Shown here: positions 36,729 to 47,364 of the stretch, piece by piece
Position numbering within the stretch: position 1 is the stretch's first letter
How the letters are laid out: every line of letters begins with the position of its first letter
Assembly (NCBI GenBank): GCA_973895155.1
Contig: OZ316892.1
Span: 23,684,001 to 23,748,000, forward strand
DNA from: Marsupella aquatica
Taxonomy: Eukaryota > Marchantiophyta
Direction of reading: 5' to 3'
DNA length: 64,000 nucleotides
Made by a program: the position numbers and the translations under genes
The notes under the pieces: model-generated
The model's database searches: none
What the model was told of the DNA's origin: nothing
Seen by the model: only the letters and a program-made list of their open reading frames with translations

Positions 36729-36836
36729 ATGGGGACGTTCAAGCTTGGCGGACCCAAGTATGAAGTGACAAAGTATGATGGGCGCTCTGACTACTTGCTC
36801 TGGGAGAAGCAGGTGAAGGGAGTGCTCTATGCTTCA
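36729..36836 (+). pseudogene. copia gag, N-terminal piece
   Basis: ATG at 36,729 opens FKLGGPKYEVTKYDGRSDY...LWEKQVKG, the usual copia gag start (substrate-like 'YDG...LW' motif). The frame breaks at 36,837 where the gypsy element enters and resumes at 44,785. The CTTCA duplication at 36,832-36,836 and 44,780-44,784 shows this was a clean insertion. Confidence 0.88.
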
Positions 36837-37070
36837 TGTGGTAAGCATTTTAAATGAAACTTTTATAAAACATATATTAGAAACTCGAATTCGTTCCCGT
36901 AAGGAATAAAGGAAATCAACTTATGATGGTATTAAGGTCTTTGAGATCTTTAGGAGTCTCTCTCCTTACACAACTACTATGTATTACTCAAAATATTTAT
37001 GATCAATCATTTTAATATGGAAACTCTCAGACTATCGCTCCTTCTCAATAGAAGTTTGATTTTCGTTCCA

Positions 37071-39152
37071 GTGGTGGCCCTCCCACCACGTGCCCGTCCA
37101 AACTCGTTTCTCAGTCTTGAAAGAAGTCGAACCTTGCACTAACACGGAATGTTGGGGTAAGTTCTCCCCGACTATACTCCTCGTCGTTAGCGACCCCTCC
37201 CATACGAAGCCGCACTTGCCCTCGTCAGCACAACCGTCACTCAACGGTCTTTGCTATCTGCACAAGCAACCAACCAACCGGTAAGAACTTGTCTTGATCT
37301 CGGAACTCCCAAGACCATTGTCTTGCCTCAAGCTCAACAGTCGTTAGTAAGTAGGTCAGCGGATAGAGCCTCCCAGGCCCGCATGGCCTTGCCATAAGCT
37401 GAAACTAAGGTCGACATCACTGTTCGTCCAGAACAGTCTATCTATCGGATGTCGTCCAAGCTTCCCCACTTTCTACCCGTCAATGGCTGAACGCCCTGCC
37501 TCCAAGACATGCCCATGGCCCAAACTCAGTTTGTCACAAACTAGTAGTAACACGCCGGGACCATTCAGTTTCTAGATCTTAGCCACCTCTCTGCGAAACC
37601 GGGTTCCGCTCGACCTCTCACCATGCATCGGGACCAGATCTCAATGGCAGCCCCCAGAGTCTACTTGGTTCTACCTCTCCAACATCAGGTCCTTGTGGGA
37701 ACCAAATGCGGTTTGGTCATTGTTCGACTTCGGATCGGCAAGAGGGACTCCCCCATTGCAAGCCTCAAAACCAAAATCATCCAATGCACAATCAGAGAGC
37801 GCCATAAGGTAGCTTGCTTCATTAGCTTTCCAACGAGCCCAAGAAATCCCCCAACGGAGATCCGGTCGTCGAGTTATGTTTGTTTCCGCTTCAAAACTCG
37901 AAACGACGTATCTTCGTCGATCGCGATCAGCTCGAGCTCAAACTTGAGAGGACCACTCCCCTCATATATGCTTCTGGGGACCTGCCACCCCCGGACCAGC
38001 TTTGGTCCCCTATCTTTGGCCCCCTACCCGAGGGTCCGTGGGCCCCGCCACTTAGCTCGAAACGAAGATAATCGAAAACCTTCCGTAACTTGGCCTTGAG
38101 CGCAAATTGTGGCATAAGGGGCTAAAAGTTACGGCCCTAACCCCGCTCTGGTCCAGGCAACCCCCTCTTGGTCCATTGATGCGCAACGACTCTAATCGAG
38201 TCTAAATCGACCATAACTTTTGGCCCCTAGGTCCGTTGGCCAAAAAATATGCGGCCCCATGATCGGGCTCATGTGGGGCTTCTTGGGCCCCTATGGTGAT
38301 CCGTTGGAAAAATAGTTCATTTTTCCGTGATCGGCGATGGGCCCAAACTACAAGTATGCGACTTGAGTTGGCCATAACTTTTGGCCCTTGGGTCCGTTGG
38401 CCGAGAAATATGCGGCCCCATGATCGGGCTCATGTAGGTCTTCTCGGGCCCCTATGGTGATCCGTTGAAAAAAAAGTTCATTTTTCCGTGATCAACAACG
38501 GGCCCAAACTACAAGCATGCGGCTTGAGTCGGCCATAACTTTTGGCCCCTGGGTCCGTTGGCCGAGAGATATGCGGCCCCATGATCGGGCTCATGTGGGG
38601 CTTCTTGGGCCCCTATGGTGATCCGTTGGGAAAATAGTTCATTTTTCCATGATCGGCAACGGGCCCAAACTACAAGCATGCGGCTTGAGTCGGCCATAAC
38701 TTTTGGCCCCTGGGTCCGTTGGCCGAGAGATATGCGGCCCCATGATCGGGCTCATGTGGGGTTTCTTGGGCCCCTATGGTGATCCATTGGAAAAATAGTT
38801 CATTTTTCCATGATCGACAACGGGCCCAAACTACAAGCATGCGGCTTGAGTCGGCCATAACTTTTGGCCCCTGGGTCAGTTGGCCGAGAAATATGTGGCC
38901 CCATGATTGGGCTCATGTGGGGCTTCTCGGGCCCCTATGGTGATCCATCAGAAAAATAGTTCATATTTCTGTGATCGGCAATGGGCCCAATAAAGTTAAT
39001 TGGAGCGCACTTCTTGTCCTTGCTCTTACTAGCCTCCTCTTTGTTAGTCGCATCCCTAATGGCTATGATGGTAGAAAATCTAAGAGGGGCTCAACGCTGG
39101 AGTTAGGCAACACCGAAGCAATTACGAGTAGGTGAAAGTTGTATTCGCGACT
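37071..39152. mobile_element. 2.08-kb unclassified insertion in the gypsy LTR
   Basis: Absent from the partner LTR. Bounded by a repeated GTTCCA (37,065-37,070 and 39,153-39,158), so it inserted with a 5-6 bp target duplication. The ends (gtggtggcc...cgcgact) give no TG...CA or clear inverted repeat. GC-rich compared with the surrounding LTR, no protein motif, and its right half is a 161-bp satellite array. It may be a non-autonomous LTR-type element or a solo unit of an unknown family. Confidence 0.8.
38208..38991. repeat. 161-bp satellite-like tandem array, about 5 copies
   Basis: The phrase 'gccataacttttggcccc' recurs at about 38,209, 38,370, 38,531, 38,692 and 38,853, an exact 161-bp step. 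Each unit also holds 'atatgcggccccatgatcgg' and 'cccctatggtgatcc'. Middle copies are the most alike. A short open frame repeats with the same step on the minus strand, as a by-product of the array. Confidence 0.92.
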
Positions 39153-40360
39153 GTTCCATTCCTAAATTCCTTATACTCAACAGAGATCGGCTTTATATTA
39201 GGAATTTCACTACAATTCTCTAAACTCTAGATTTCAGAGCTTTACTCATATTTTTCCATACAAAACCAAAGAAACATTTTCTCAAAATGTATTCATTCAT
39301 TCCAAGGTTTGCAAGAAATGCACGAGGAAATCATGAATAACAGTAGAATTTGGATGGTGCATTTTCTCATTTCTGCGATTCTTCCTCCTAAAGCCCAACC
39401 TGGCATGAGGAAAAGACCCATACTGGTCACAAATCGTTTCCAGAGAAAATGACAAGGCAATTTTGCTTGGGAGTTCAATTGTAATACTCCCTCATAGATC
39501 AAAGAGATTTGAAAAGATTACTTAACTACCTAAAAACTAACTATTGATTAAAGATCTGAAGAGGTGAGTAGCTCTAGCTACTTTTCTAAGCTAAGATTCC
39601 TAATGATAGCTAAACTAGTTTAACTAAGCTAAATTCTATCTAATGAGCTCAATTTAGGAAAAAGGGAGAGGGAAAACGGTTTAAGAGAAGTTGAATCAAA
39701 ATCCAACTAAAAACGCTTGAACAATTCTTCCAACATAAAAGCAATTGTCAATTAAAAAGGATCCTTCAATGTGAAAGCAGTTTTAGAGCTTTAACTCCTT
39801 CATCTTCTTTAAATAACTTCATTTGTCGCTTAAAAGGTTTCAAAAGTTTTGAAAAATGTAAATTGAATACTCCTTTAGAACACTTCCTCATAAAAGGCTT
39901 TCCACATAATCCCCTCCTTAAATGTGAAGCGACCTCGCGAACAGGAGGTCTTCAACCAACAGTCTTCAATAAAAAATGGCAAGTAAAATTGGTAAAGAGG
40001 ACATCATTTCTTACTGAAAGAAACAAGGAGTGGGTCAATGGAATTTGAGGACTGCAGATCCGGTTCTGAGCTTGGGGTGGTGTATGAAAAATGAACTGGG
40101 AGGTGTAGTTCAGCAAGTTGGATCAAGTTGAATAAATTCAGGGTGAAAAATACAAGGGAAAGAAATATGTGGAATTGGTGGCAAAGAGAATGAAATGCAA
40201 ATAAACCATCACCAATGTAAAAAGTAGTGATATGCTGGGAGACATTCGCTTTAGAGAAAATCAAAATGAGATCTTTCTCATCACCATCCGAGAAGATCAT
40301 TACATCCAAAGAAAATGCTCATACTTCCACTAACTGCGCTGAAAACTCAAAAGCTGCCTC

Positions 40361-41677
40361 CTAGTGCTTGCGCTTCAGTTTCTTCTTCTTTGGAAGTCGA
40401 GTCTGAGTCACTGCTTCAGACTCAGTGTCTGATTCAACTACGTCAACTTCCACCTGTAAATCAGCCTGTGCTGCTAGATCTGTAGTGGGAGCAATCATGG
40501 ATCGTAATAGGGCAGTGTTGGAAAAATTGTCATAGACATTAGAAATTGGTGACTGCTGTTTAGGGGTAGGAACTAGAAGACAAACGACCTCAATTGCAGA
40601 AATTGCCTGGCGCTGATTAGTAGAAATTGTGTGGGAAGCAAGATCCTCTGATGTCGTGATTAGGGTTGTACCCACACTCAATTTTTGATCAGCATTCTTC
40701 TCACAGGGAGCAATGGCAGTTGATTTGTCCTCCTTCGAGCCATGAGGTACTCCTTGTGGTAGGTCGGCTAGAGTTCCCTGGTCAGGTGTAAAGGCTGAAC
40801 AAAATTCCAAATGATTTTCAGTATACTTTTGCAAATCTCCAATCAATTTCAAAATCGTCTCATACTTCCTGTCCAACAAATTCTTCTGATTGGTAATTGC
40901 CGAAGCAATTTTCGTCAGGTTCTTGGTATCGTTTTTCCATCCTTTAGATGTCAATGCAACAAGTTGAAGAGTGTCAGTAACAGAGAGTGTCATTCCAGTT
41001 ACAACAGTGGAGAGAGTATGAACCGATTGTTGGATTACTGGTAAGATTGAGCCGTGGAGCAACTCCTTCAATCGCTTCTCAAGCTCACGTTTCTCCAATC
41101 TCCACTGTTTCCTTTCTTGATCAATTTGCGTAGAAGATGAGTGTAGGTCTTCGATCTTAGCGAGTAAAGCATCTCCTGAACAAGAAAACCTAGTTTGTAG
41201 CTGATTAATCAAACCAGCGTTCATGGAATTAGCTCTGCAAAAATCATCCACAGTGCTGCAAAATCGCCCTTCCAATGGACACAAATCATCCGAATCCACC
41301 TGAATGACAGAAATTTCTTGAGGTTTCTTGATTGATGTTGAACCTCGGGGTTGACCCCTCAACACTCGCACAGGGGTTGCCTGGAACTCAGTTTTGACAG
41401 GGATCTCTACAGCATCCTTGTCCTCTGTCTCACTGTCTTTGTCTTTGGAGGATGGGTCTTCAATGAGAGCTCTGTTTGCCTCTTCTTCCTCATAGAATTG
41501 TAACTCTGCTGTCGAAAGCTTCTTCTCAAACTTGTACAAGTGGAACAACATGGGCGCCACAAACAAATCAATCCCGTCCTTCACTTTCTTGCACCTCAGC
41601 TGAAAAGAATCTAAAAGCACGCAAGCCCAATTGATTGGTTTAGCTTTAATATAGGCGGTGACAATCATGGCAGCCAA
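40361..41677 (-). CDS. 438-aa accessory ORF of the gypsy element
   Basis: Unknown function. It is an intact frame in the pol sense direction, placed between pol and the 3' LTR, where some plant gypsy lineages (Athila, Tat) carry extra ORFs. Seen: an N-terminal segment KAKPINWACVLLDSF then DGIDLFVAPMLFHLY; an acidic Ser/Asp/Glu stretch (about 60-95); a charged coiled coil (ERKQWRLEKRELEKRLKELL, about 185-205); a Ser/Thr/Gln-rich middle; and a basic C-terminus KKKKLKRKH that could act as a nuclear signal. No signal peptide or membrane segment is visible, so an envelope protein is unlikely. The frame is open upstream of the ATG into the pol junction, suggesting the true N-terminus was lost in the deletion that removed integrase. 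Confidence 0.6.
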   Translation of the reverse strand: MAAMIVTAYIKAKPINWACVLLDSFQLRCKKVKDGIDLFVAPMLFHLYKFEKKLSTAELQFYEEEEANRALIEDPSSKDKDSETEDKDAVEIPVKTEFQATPVRVLRGQPRGSTSIKKPQEISVIQVDSDDLCPLEGRFCSTVDDFCRANSMNAGLINQLQTRFSCSGDALLAKIEDLHSSSTQIDQERKQWRLEKRELEKRLKELLHGSILPVIQQSVHTLSTVVTGMTLSVTDTLQLVALTSKGWKNDTKNLTKIASAITNQKNLLDRKYETILKLIGDLQKYTENHLEFCSAFTPDQGTLADLPQGVPHGSKEDKSTAIAPCEKNADQKLSVGTTLITTSEDLASHTISTNQRQAISAIEVVCLLVPTPKQQSPISNVYDNFSNTALLRSMIAPTTDLAAQADLQVEVDVVESDTESEAVTQTRLPKKKKLKRKH

Positions 41678-43697
41678 CTTGCCTGCTGTTCCGCATTCAT
41701 GTGTTGAGGAGGTTGACCAGTAATGAGAAAAGAAACAATCTCAGCATAAAGCGATTGTTCACCCTCCATGTGAAATAACTCCTCATCAGGAAACACATCG
41801 GGAATTACCTCGGTATCACCTTCTCCTTCCAACCGAGATAAGTAATCAGCATTGACATGGCTTTTTCCAGGGCGCACCTCCACTTTAAACCAGAATTCTT
41901 GAAGAAGTAGAATCCAGCGTGCAATTCGGCCTGACAAATTTGCCTTATTAAAAAGATACTTAAGAGAGTTATGATCAGTATGAAAAATAGTGTCATAACC
42001 CAGGAGGTAGTGACGGAATTTTTTGTAAGAAAAAACAATGCTCAAAGCTTCACGTTTAGTGGTGGAATAATTTCGCTCGGCACTATTGAGTTGACGGCTG
42101 GCAAAGTAAATAGGGTGGTGCTTATCACGCTCATCTTTCTGACTCAACTCAATCCCTATGCAGAACTTAGAAGTATCCACGAAAACATGAAAACTCTTTT
42201 GACCAGTTAGGAGGAAGAAGGACCGAAGCTACAGTCAACGTATGTTTCAGGGTGAGGAAGGCATTGTCTCGTGCCTCATTCCACTCATAAGGCACGTCCT
42301 TTTTAAGAAGTTGATTAAGAGGTGTGGCAAGAACAGAATAACCCTCAATAAATCATCTATAATACCCAACATACCCCAAAAACCCCCTTAACTCACGCAA
42401 ATTAGTGGGCACTTCACTAGAAGAAACCGAGCCTTGTTGAGACCGAAAATTGTGACTATTTTTAGTCCTTGTGACACCAATGTGACTTCCTCAACCGTGA
42501 CCCTGGTTGAGACCGCACAAGTTATCTAATGGTGACTAAAATATGGAAAGTCACTAATACTACTGTACATCGTGACATGGATGATACATGACTCCCCTAA
42601 ACTTCACCAAAAATCAGTCAACAAGGTGTGACGAACATGACACCCTAAACCTTGGAGTCACTTATTTCTGAAGGTCTCGCACAAGTCATGTAAGGGAAGG
42701 TCTCAGAATAGCTCGGTTTCTTCTAGTGCTTCTAATGCAAGGATGACTGTAATTTTATCATGATCAACAGCAATGCCTCTCTGAGAAATCTTATGACCCA
42801 ATAAAATGCCCTCTGTCATCCCGAAGAAACATTTTTCAGGGTGCAAACACAAGCCAGCCTCACGACACTTAGCAAAGGTCTTCCTCAGTTTCTCCAAATG
42901 ATCCTTTTCACCGCTGAAAATACAAAAATCATCAATAAAAATCTCCAAAACATCACGAAGGTAATCCTGAAAAATAGCAGTCATTAGCCTTTAAAAAGTT
43001 GTTGGGGCATTACACAATCCAAAGCGCATGCGAGAAAATGCATAGGTGCCCCAATCAGTTGTGAATGTAGTTTTAGACTTATCCGATTTTCTAATGAAAA
43101 CCTGGTTATAACCTGAGAACCCGTCTATAAAGCTATACAATTCCTTACCGGCAACTTGATCTAGAATCGTATCCGTAAATGGTAAGGGATGAAAATCCTT
43201 TTTAGTGGCCGAATTTAATTTCCTATAATCCTGACATACTCTAAATTTTACTTTCCCATCCGGTCCGGGTTTTTTAGGAACTATAACTATAGGCGATACC
43301 CATTCACTACTTAGGACAGGGTAAATAAAACCAGCCTCTTTTAATTTATCTAATTCTATTTTAACCATGAGGGAATACTTGGGATTTAGTCTATACTGAC
43401 GCTGCCTAATGGGTATAGCATCCTCTACTAAATCTATGTGGTGTTCACCTACAGTAGAAGAAATTCCTTTTAAATCATGATGACTCCAGGCAAAAATATT
43501 TTTATATTCGTATAAAAGATCCTTGTATGCTTGTTTGGTAACATCATCCAAATTTCTCCCTATGTTAAACGTTTTATCATTTTCTAGTTCTAGCTTAGCA
43601 TATTGATTCTTTTTAACCATACCCTCAGTCATGCTAGTAGATTCTTAAAAATATGCAGAGCTTTTTTCTAAGGCTACTTCCCCTTCCTTAGGTGTCT
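41665..43697 (-). pseudogene. gypsy pol remnant: reverse transcriptase and RNase H
   Basis: Starts just upstream of RT (no gag or protease). Seen: VPKKPGPDGKVKFRVCQDYR, HPLPFTDTILDQ, SFIDGFSGYNQ, FGLCNAP, then the catalytic FIDDF, then after the miniature element NLRELRGFLGYVGYY, and RNase H blocks FVDTSKFCIGI, HPIYFASRQLN, HTDHNSLKYL and HVNADYLSR. Damage: stop TAA at 42,991-42,993 in place of a Gln codon, stop TGA at 42,353-42,355 in place of an Arg codon, a 1-base frameshift near 42,190, and the inserted miniature element. Integrase is deleted; the reading passes directly from the RNase H tail into the accessory ORF near 41,690. Confidence 0.88.
42415..42728. mobile_element. CACTA miniature element (MITE) in gypsy pol
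   Basis: 314 bp with perfect 18-bp terminal inverted repeats CACTAGAAGAAACCGAGC and its complement, flanked by CTT on both sides (42,412-42,414 and 42,729-42,731), the 3-bp duplication of CACTA elements. The interior is non-coding with inverted phrases (gtctcaacaagg-like / ccttgttgagac-like). Taking out the element and one CTT joins the pol frame exactly, so it is a recent clean insertion. Its termini differ from those proposed for the 20-28 kb CACTA element, so another family member must supply transposase. Confidence 0.93.
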
Positions 43698-43797
43698 GTT
43701 CAAGCTTGGCGGACCCAAGTATGAAGTGACAAAGTATGATGGGCGCTCTGACTACTTGCTCTGGGAGAAGCAGGTGAAGGGAGTGCTCTATGCTTCA
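43698..43797 (+). repeat. second copy of the first 100 bp of copia gag
   Basis: Identical or nearly so to 36,737-36,836, in the same orientation and again directly abutting the LTR (with CTTCA at 43,793-43,797). It lies inside the gypsy element where primer site, gag and protease should be. Confidence 0.9.
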
Positions 43798-44779
43798 TGT
43801 GGTAAGCATTTTAAATGAAACTTTTATAAAACATATCTTAGAAACTCGAATTCGTTCCCGTAAGGAATAAAGGAAATCAACTTATGATGGTATTAAGGTC
43901 TTTGAGATCTTTAGGAGTCTCTCTCCTTACACAACTACTATGTATCACTCAAAATATTTATGATCAATCATTTTAATATGGAAACTCTCAGACTATCGCT
44001 CCTTCTCAATAGAAGTTTGATTTTCGTTCCATTCCTAAATTCCTTATACTCAACAGAGATCGGCTTTACATTAGGAATTTCACTACAATTCTCTAAACTC
44101 TAGATTTCAGAACTTTACTCATATTTTTCCATACAAAACCAAAGAAACGTTTTCTCAAAATGTATTCATTCATTCCAAGGTTTGCAAGAAATGCACGAGG
44201 AAATCATGAATAACAGTAGAATTTGGATGGTGCATTTTCTCATTTCTGCGATTCTTCCTCCTAAAGCCCAACCTGGCATGAGGAAAAGACCCATACTGGT
44301 CACAAATCATTTTCAAAGAAAATGACAAGGCAATTTTGCCTGGGAGTTCAATTGTAATACTCCCTCACAGATCAAAGAGATTTGAAAAGATTACTTAACT
44401 ACCTAAAAACTAACTATTGATTAAAGATCTGAAGAGGTGAGTAGTTTTAACTACTTTTCTAAGCTAAGATTCCTAATGATGGCTAAACTAGTTTAACTAA
44501 GCTAAATTCTATCTAATGAGCTCAATTTAGGAAAAAAGGAGAGGGAAAACGGTTTAAGAGAAGTTGAATCAAAATCCAACTAAAAACACCTGAACGATTC
44601 TTCCGATATAAAAGCAATTGTCGATTAAAAAGGATCCTTCAATGTGAAAGCAATTTTAGAGCTTTAACTCCTTCATCTTCTTTAAATAACTTCATTTGTC
44701 GCTTAAAAGGTTTCAAAAGTTTTGAAAAATGTAAATTGAATACTCCTTTAGAACACTTCCTCAGAAAAGGCTTTCCACA
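43798..44779 (-). repeat. gypsy 5' LTR (982 bp)
   Basis: Begins TGTGGTAAGC and ends GCTTTCCACA on the plus strand. It matches the split LTR on the left in full. On the minus strand its inner edge runs into copia gag sequence rather than a primer binding site. Confidence 0.9.
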
Positions 44780-44784
44780 CTTCA

Positions 44785-47360
44785 GGGATGGGCCAACTGT
44801 TGAGCCCTCGTGAAGACGATGTTGATGAGAAACAATGGGATCGCATGCAGGAGCAGGGAGTGTGGTGTGTTACACTCTATCTCATGCCTCCCATTATCAA
44901 GCAGTTGGGTGCACATAAGGACTGCATGTCCTTGTTTGCAGAATTGCAGAGCAAATATCATCGCAAGGAGTTGTCAAACCGGCTATATACTTCCTACAAA
45001 CTGATGAGTTTTAGGATGAAAAAATCCCGGTATAAAGTTACAGGACCATGTGGATGCTTTCAACGACATGGTCGTTGACTTGGAAAACCTTGGGGAGACT
45101 TTGAATGATGAAATGAAAGCTCTGCAGCTTCTCAGTTCATTGCCTCCATCTTACAAGTCCCTATCACGGGTGTTGTTGCATCGTGATAGGGATATCGTTT
45201 CATACAATGACATGGTAAGTTCTCTGCTTAGTGATGATCTTCAACAAAAGATGCACATCACGTCACAGCCTTCATCCTCTGGTGCTGCCCTCAATGTTAA
45301 CCGTGGGAGGAGTATGCAGCGACCAACTGGGGACCGTAGAACCCAATTTAGATCTAAATCCAGATCTAAGTCCAGGGGAAAATCCCCTCAGAGGAGGCAG
45401 GTGACATGTTGGAAGTGCAACCAGGTCAAACACTTCAAACGAGACTGTAAGGGAAAGCCAACTGAATCTTCATCGGCAAATGTGGCTAGGGTTGATAGAG
45501 ATGTTGATTTACTCAATGATGAGTATGTATTATGAAGCCAGGGGTATGCACTGTGCACGTCATCTAGGAGAGTAGATGATGTGTGGATTCTTGATTGTGC
45601 TTGCTCTTTTTACATTTGTTACATTTGTGAGTTTTTTAGTATTTACTCTATTTCAAACGGTTCAGTTTTGTTGGGAAATGATCACTCCTATCAAATTGAG
45701 GATATTGGGTCTATGAAGATTCAAATGTTTGATGGCACTGTGCGCACAGTGTCCGAAGTCAGGTATGTACCTAGCATGCGTAATAATCTGATTTCACTCG
45801 GTGTGTTGGATTCAAATGGTCATCAATGGAGCGTTATTGATGGTGAACTTCAAGTCAGGTCAGGAGAGAAAGTGATTTTGAAGGGGAGCAGACAAAAAAA
45901 TTTGTATGTGTTGCAGGGCAATACTGTATGTGGAGAGGTCAATGTAACCAAGTCTCACGGGGAGATGACTCAATTGTGGCATTCACGGTTGGGCCACATG
46001 AGTGAGAAGGGTTTGGCTATCTTACGGAAGAATGAACTCATTTTTTATTTGCAATCTTGTAAATTAGAGTTCTGTGAGCATTGCATTCTTGGAAAGCAAC
46101 ATCGTCGTGCTTTCGGTTTTGGAACTCATCATTCCAAAGCGGTTCTTGAGTACATACATAGTGACGTGTGGGGTCCATCCCCAACTCTCTCACACTCTGG
46201 AAAGTTGTACTATGTATTATTTATTGACGATTACTCAAGATTTGTATGGATTTATTTCATGATGCATAAGTCTGATGTCTTGTCCATTTTTAAGAAGTGG
46301 AAGGCCCAGGTGGAGAATCAGACTGGAAACGCGGTCAAGTGTTTGGATACAAGGGTGAAGAGTCTGAGGTTAACAACGGCGGGGAGTACACTTCAATGGA
46401 ATTTGAAGAGTATTGTTCAGAACAGGGGATAACTCACCATCTCACCATAGTCTATACTCCGCATCAGAATGGTGTCGCTGAGAGGCTCAATCAGACTCTG
46501 TTGGAGCGGTCACGGAGTATGTTGAGCCAATCAGGTTTACCACAGGAATTTTGGGCAGAAGCTGTCAATACCGCAACTTATTTTGTAAATCTTTCTCCTT
46601 CTAGTGCTATCAATTTCAAAACGCCGTTTGAAATGCGCTATAAGTGGCAAGCAGACTATCATGGCTTGGTAGTTTTTGGAAGTGATGCATATGCTCTCAC
46701 ACCGAAGCAAAATAGGACTAAGTTGGATCCTACCTCCAAGAAATGTGTTTTTCTTGGGTACCAGAGTGGTGTGAAAGCCTACACGCTATGAGATCCTATT
46801 GCCTGTAAGCTCATTGTCAGTATGGATGTTTCCTTCAATGAATCCAGATTATTGAAGGAGGGGGAGAATACTCAGGTTTCCCGTACTGACAAAGGAAAAT
46901 CTCCTTTCCCGGATCTCGTTGAGGGGGAGATTGGTCATGAGGTGCATGACTGAAGAGAAAGAGTTGCTCCAATTATGGAGTTGGTTCCTATGCCAGAGGA
47001 ACCAGAGGAGTTTGTTGATGTTGGTGAGTAGCAAGAGGATGCTGTTCAGCTTAAGATTGTACTAGCACACGCAGATCAACCGGAGTCATCGACTAGGAGA
47101 GATCTGGTTGCACTGTACGCACTCCACCGAGGTATGGACAGTGGATTGATTCATCTCAGGTGCAAGAGGAGGATTTTGTTACTGAAGATGATGGTGATGC
47201 GTTGATTTTGGAAGCAGGGGAACCTTCTTCATTTCATGAAGCAAGTGCTTCAAAGGAGAAGCAAGAGTGGACTACAACAATGCAAATGGAGATGCAGTTA
47301 CTGAAGGACAACAAAACTTGGGAGCTTGTCAAGCTGCCTAAGGGACAGCAAGTGGATATA
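44785..47360 (+). pseudogene. copia gag-pol remnant
   Basis: Gag resumes in frame after the gypsy insertion: EQGVWCVTLYL, then a 1-base frameshift near 45,030, then VDAFNDMV, LLSSLPPSY and the zinc knuckle CWKCNQVKHFKRDC (CX2CX4HX4C). The protease site reads WILDCACSF where functional copies have a D-S/T-G triad, so it is dead. Integrase: LWHSRLGHMS, CEHCILGK, HSDVWGP, FIDDYSRFVW, then a 1-base deletion near 46,370 at the DNGGEY block, then HQNGVAERLN and RYKWQ. Stops occur at about 46,789 and 46,951. RT starts (KNKTWELV-like DNKTWELVKLPKGQQ) and breaks off at about 47,350. Confidence 0.88.
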
Positions 47361-47364
47361 CAAC

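Larger units (their letters stand above)
36837..39906 (-). repeat. gypsy 3' LTR, split by an insertion
   Basis: Pieces 36,837-37,070 and 39,159-39,906 (with GTTCCA repeated at 39,153-39,158) together match the other LTR base for base in length. The middle is an inserted element. Confidence 0.9.
36837..44779 (-). mobile_element. Ty3/gypsy LTR retrotransposon, minus strand, internally rearranged
   Basis: LTRs at both ends (36,837-39,906 including a 2.08-kb insert, and 43,798-44,779), TGTGG...CCACA termini, and target duplication CTTCA on both sides (36,832-36,836; 44,780-44,784). Read on the minus strand, pol runs from the right. The polypurine tract (aaggagggga, 39,910-39,919) stands just before the 3' LTR at 39,906. 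Gag, protease and integrase are missing; reverse transcriptase and RNase H pieces remain, then a 438-aa ORF of unknown role. Excluding the insert, the LTRs are the same length (982 bp) and differ by about 23 substitutions by my count, nearly all transitions. Confidence 0.88.
34637..47360 (+). mobile_element. Ty1/copia LTR retrotransposon, 3' truncated and interrupted
   Basis: 5' LTR (34,637-34,980), primer binding site (34,983), leader, gag start (36,729), an inserted gypsy element (36,837-44,779), the remainder of gag, protease, integrase and the first part of reverse transcriptase. Sequence stops at about 47,360 where a 35-bp tandem array begins; most of RT, RNase H and the 3' LTR are absent. 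The element sits in the Helitron remnant. Confidence 0.88.

Noticed and set aside
38509-38858. Two near-identical 62-aa minus-strand frames
   Set aside because: By-products of the 161-bp satellite, spaced exactly one unit apart.
40361-41677. Envelope-like interpretation of the gypsy accessory ORF
   Set aside because: No signal peptide, membrane segment or Cys pattern is visible; a soluble charged protein fits better.
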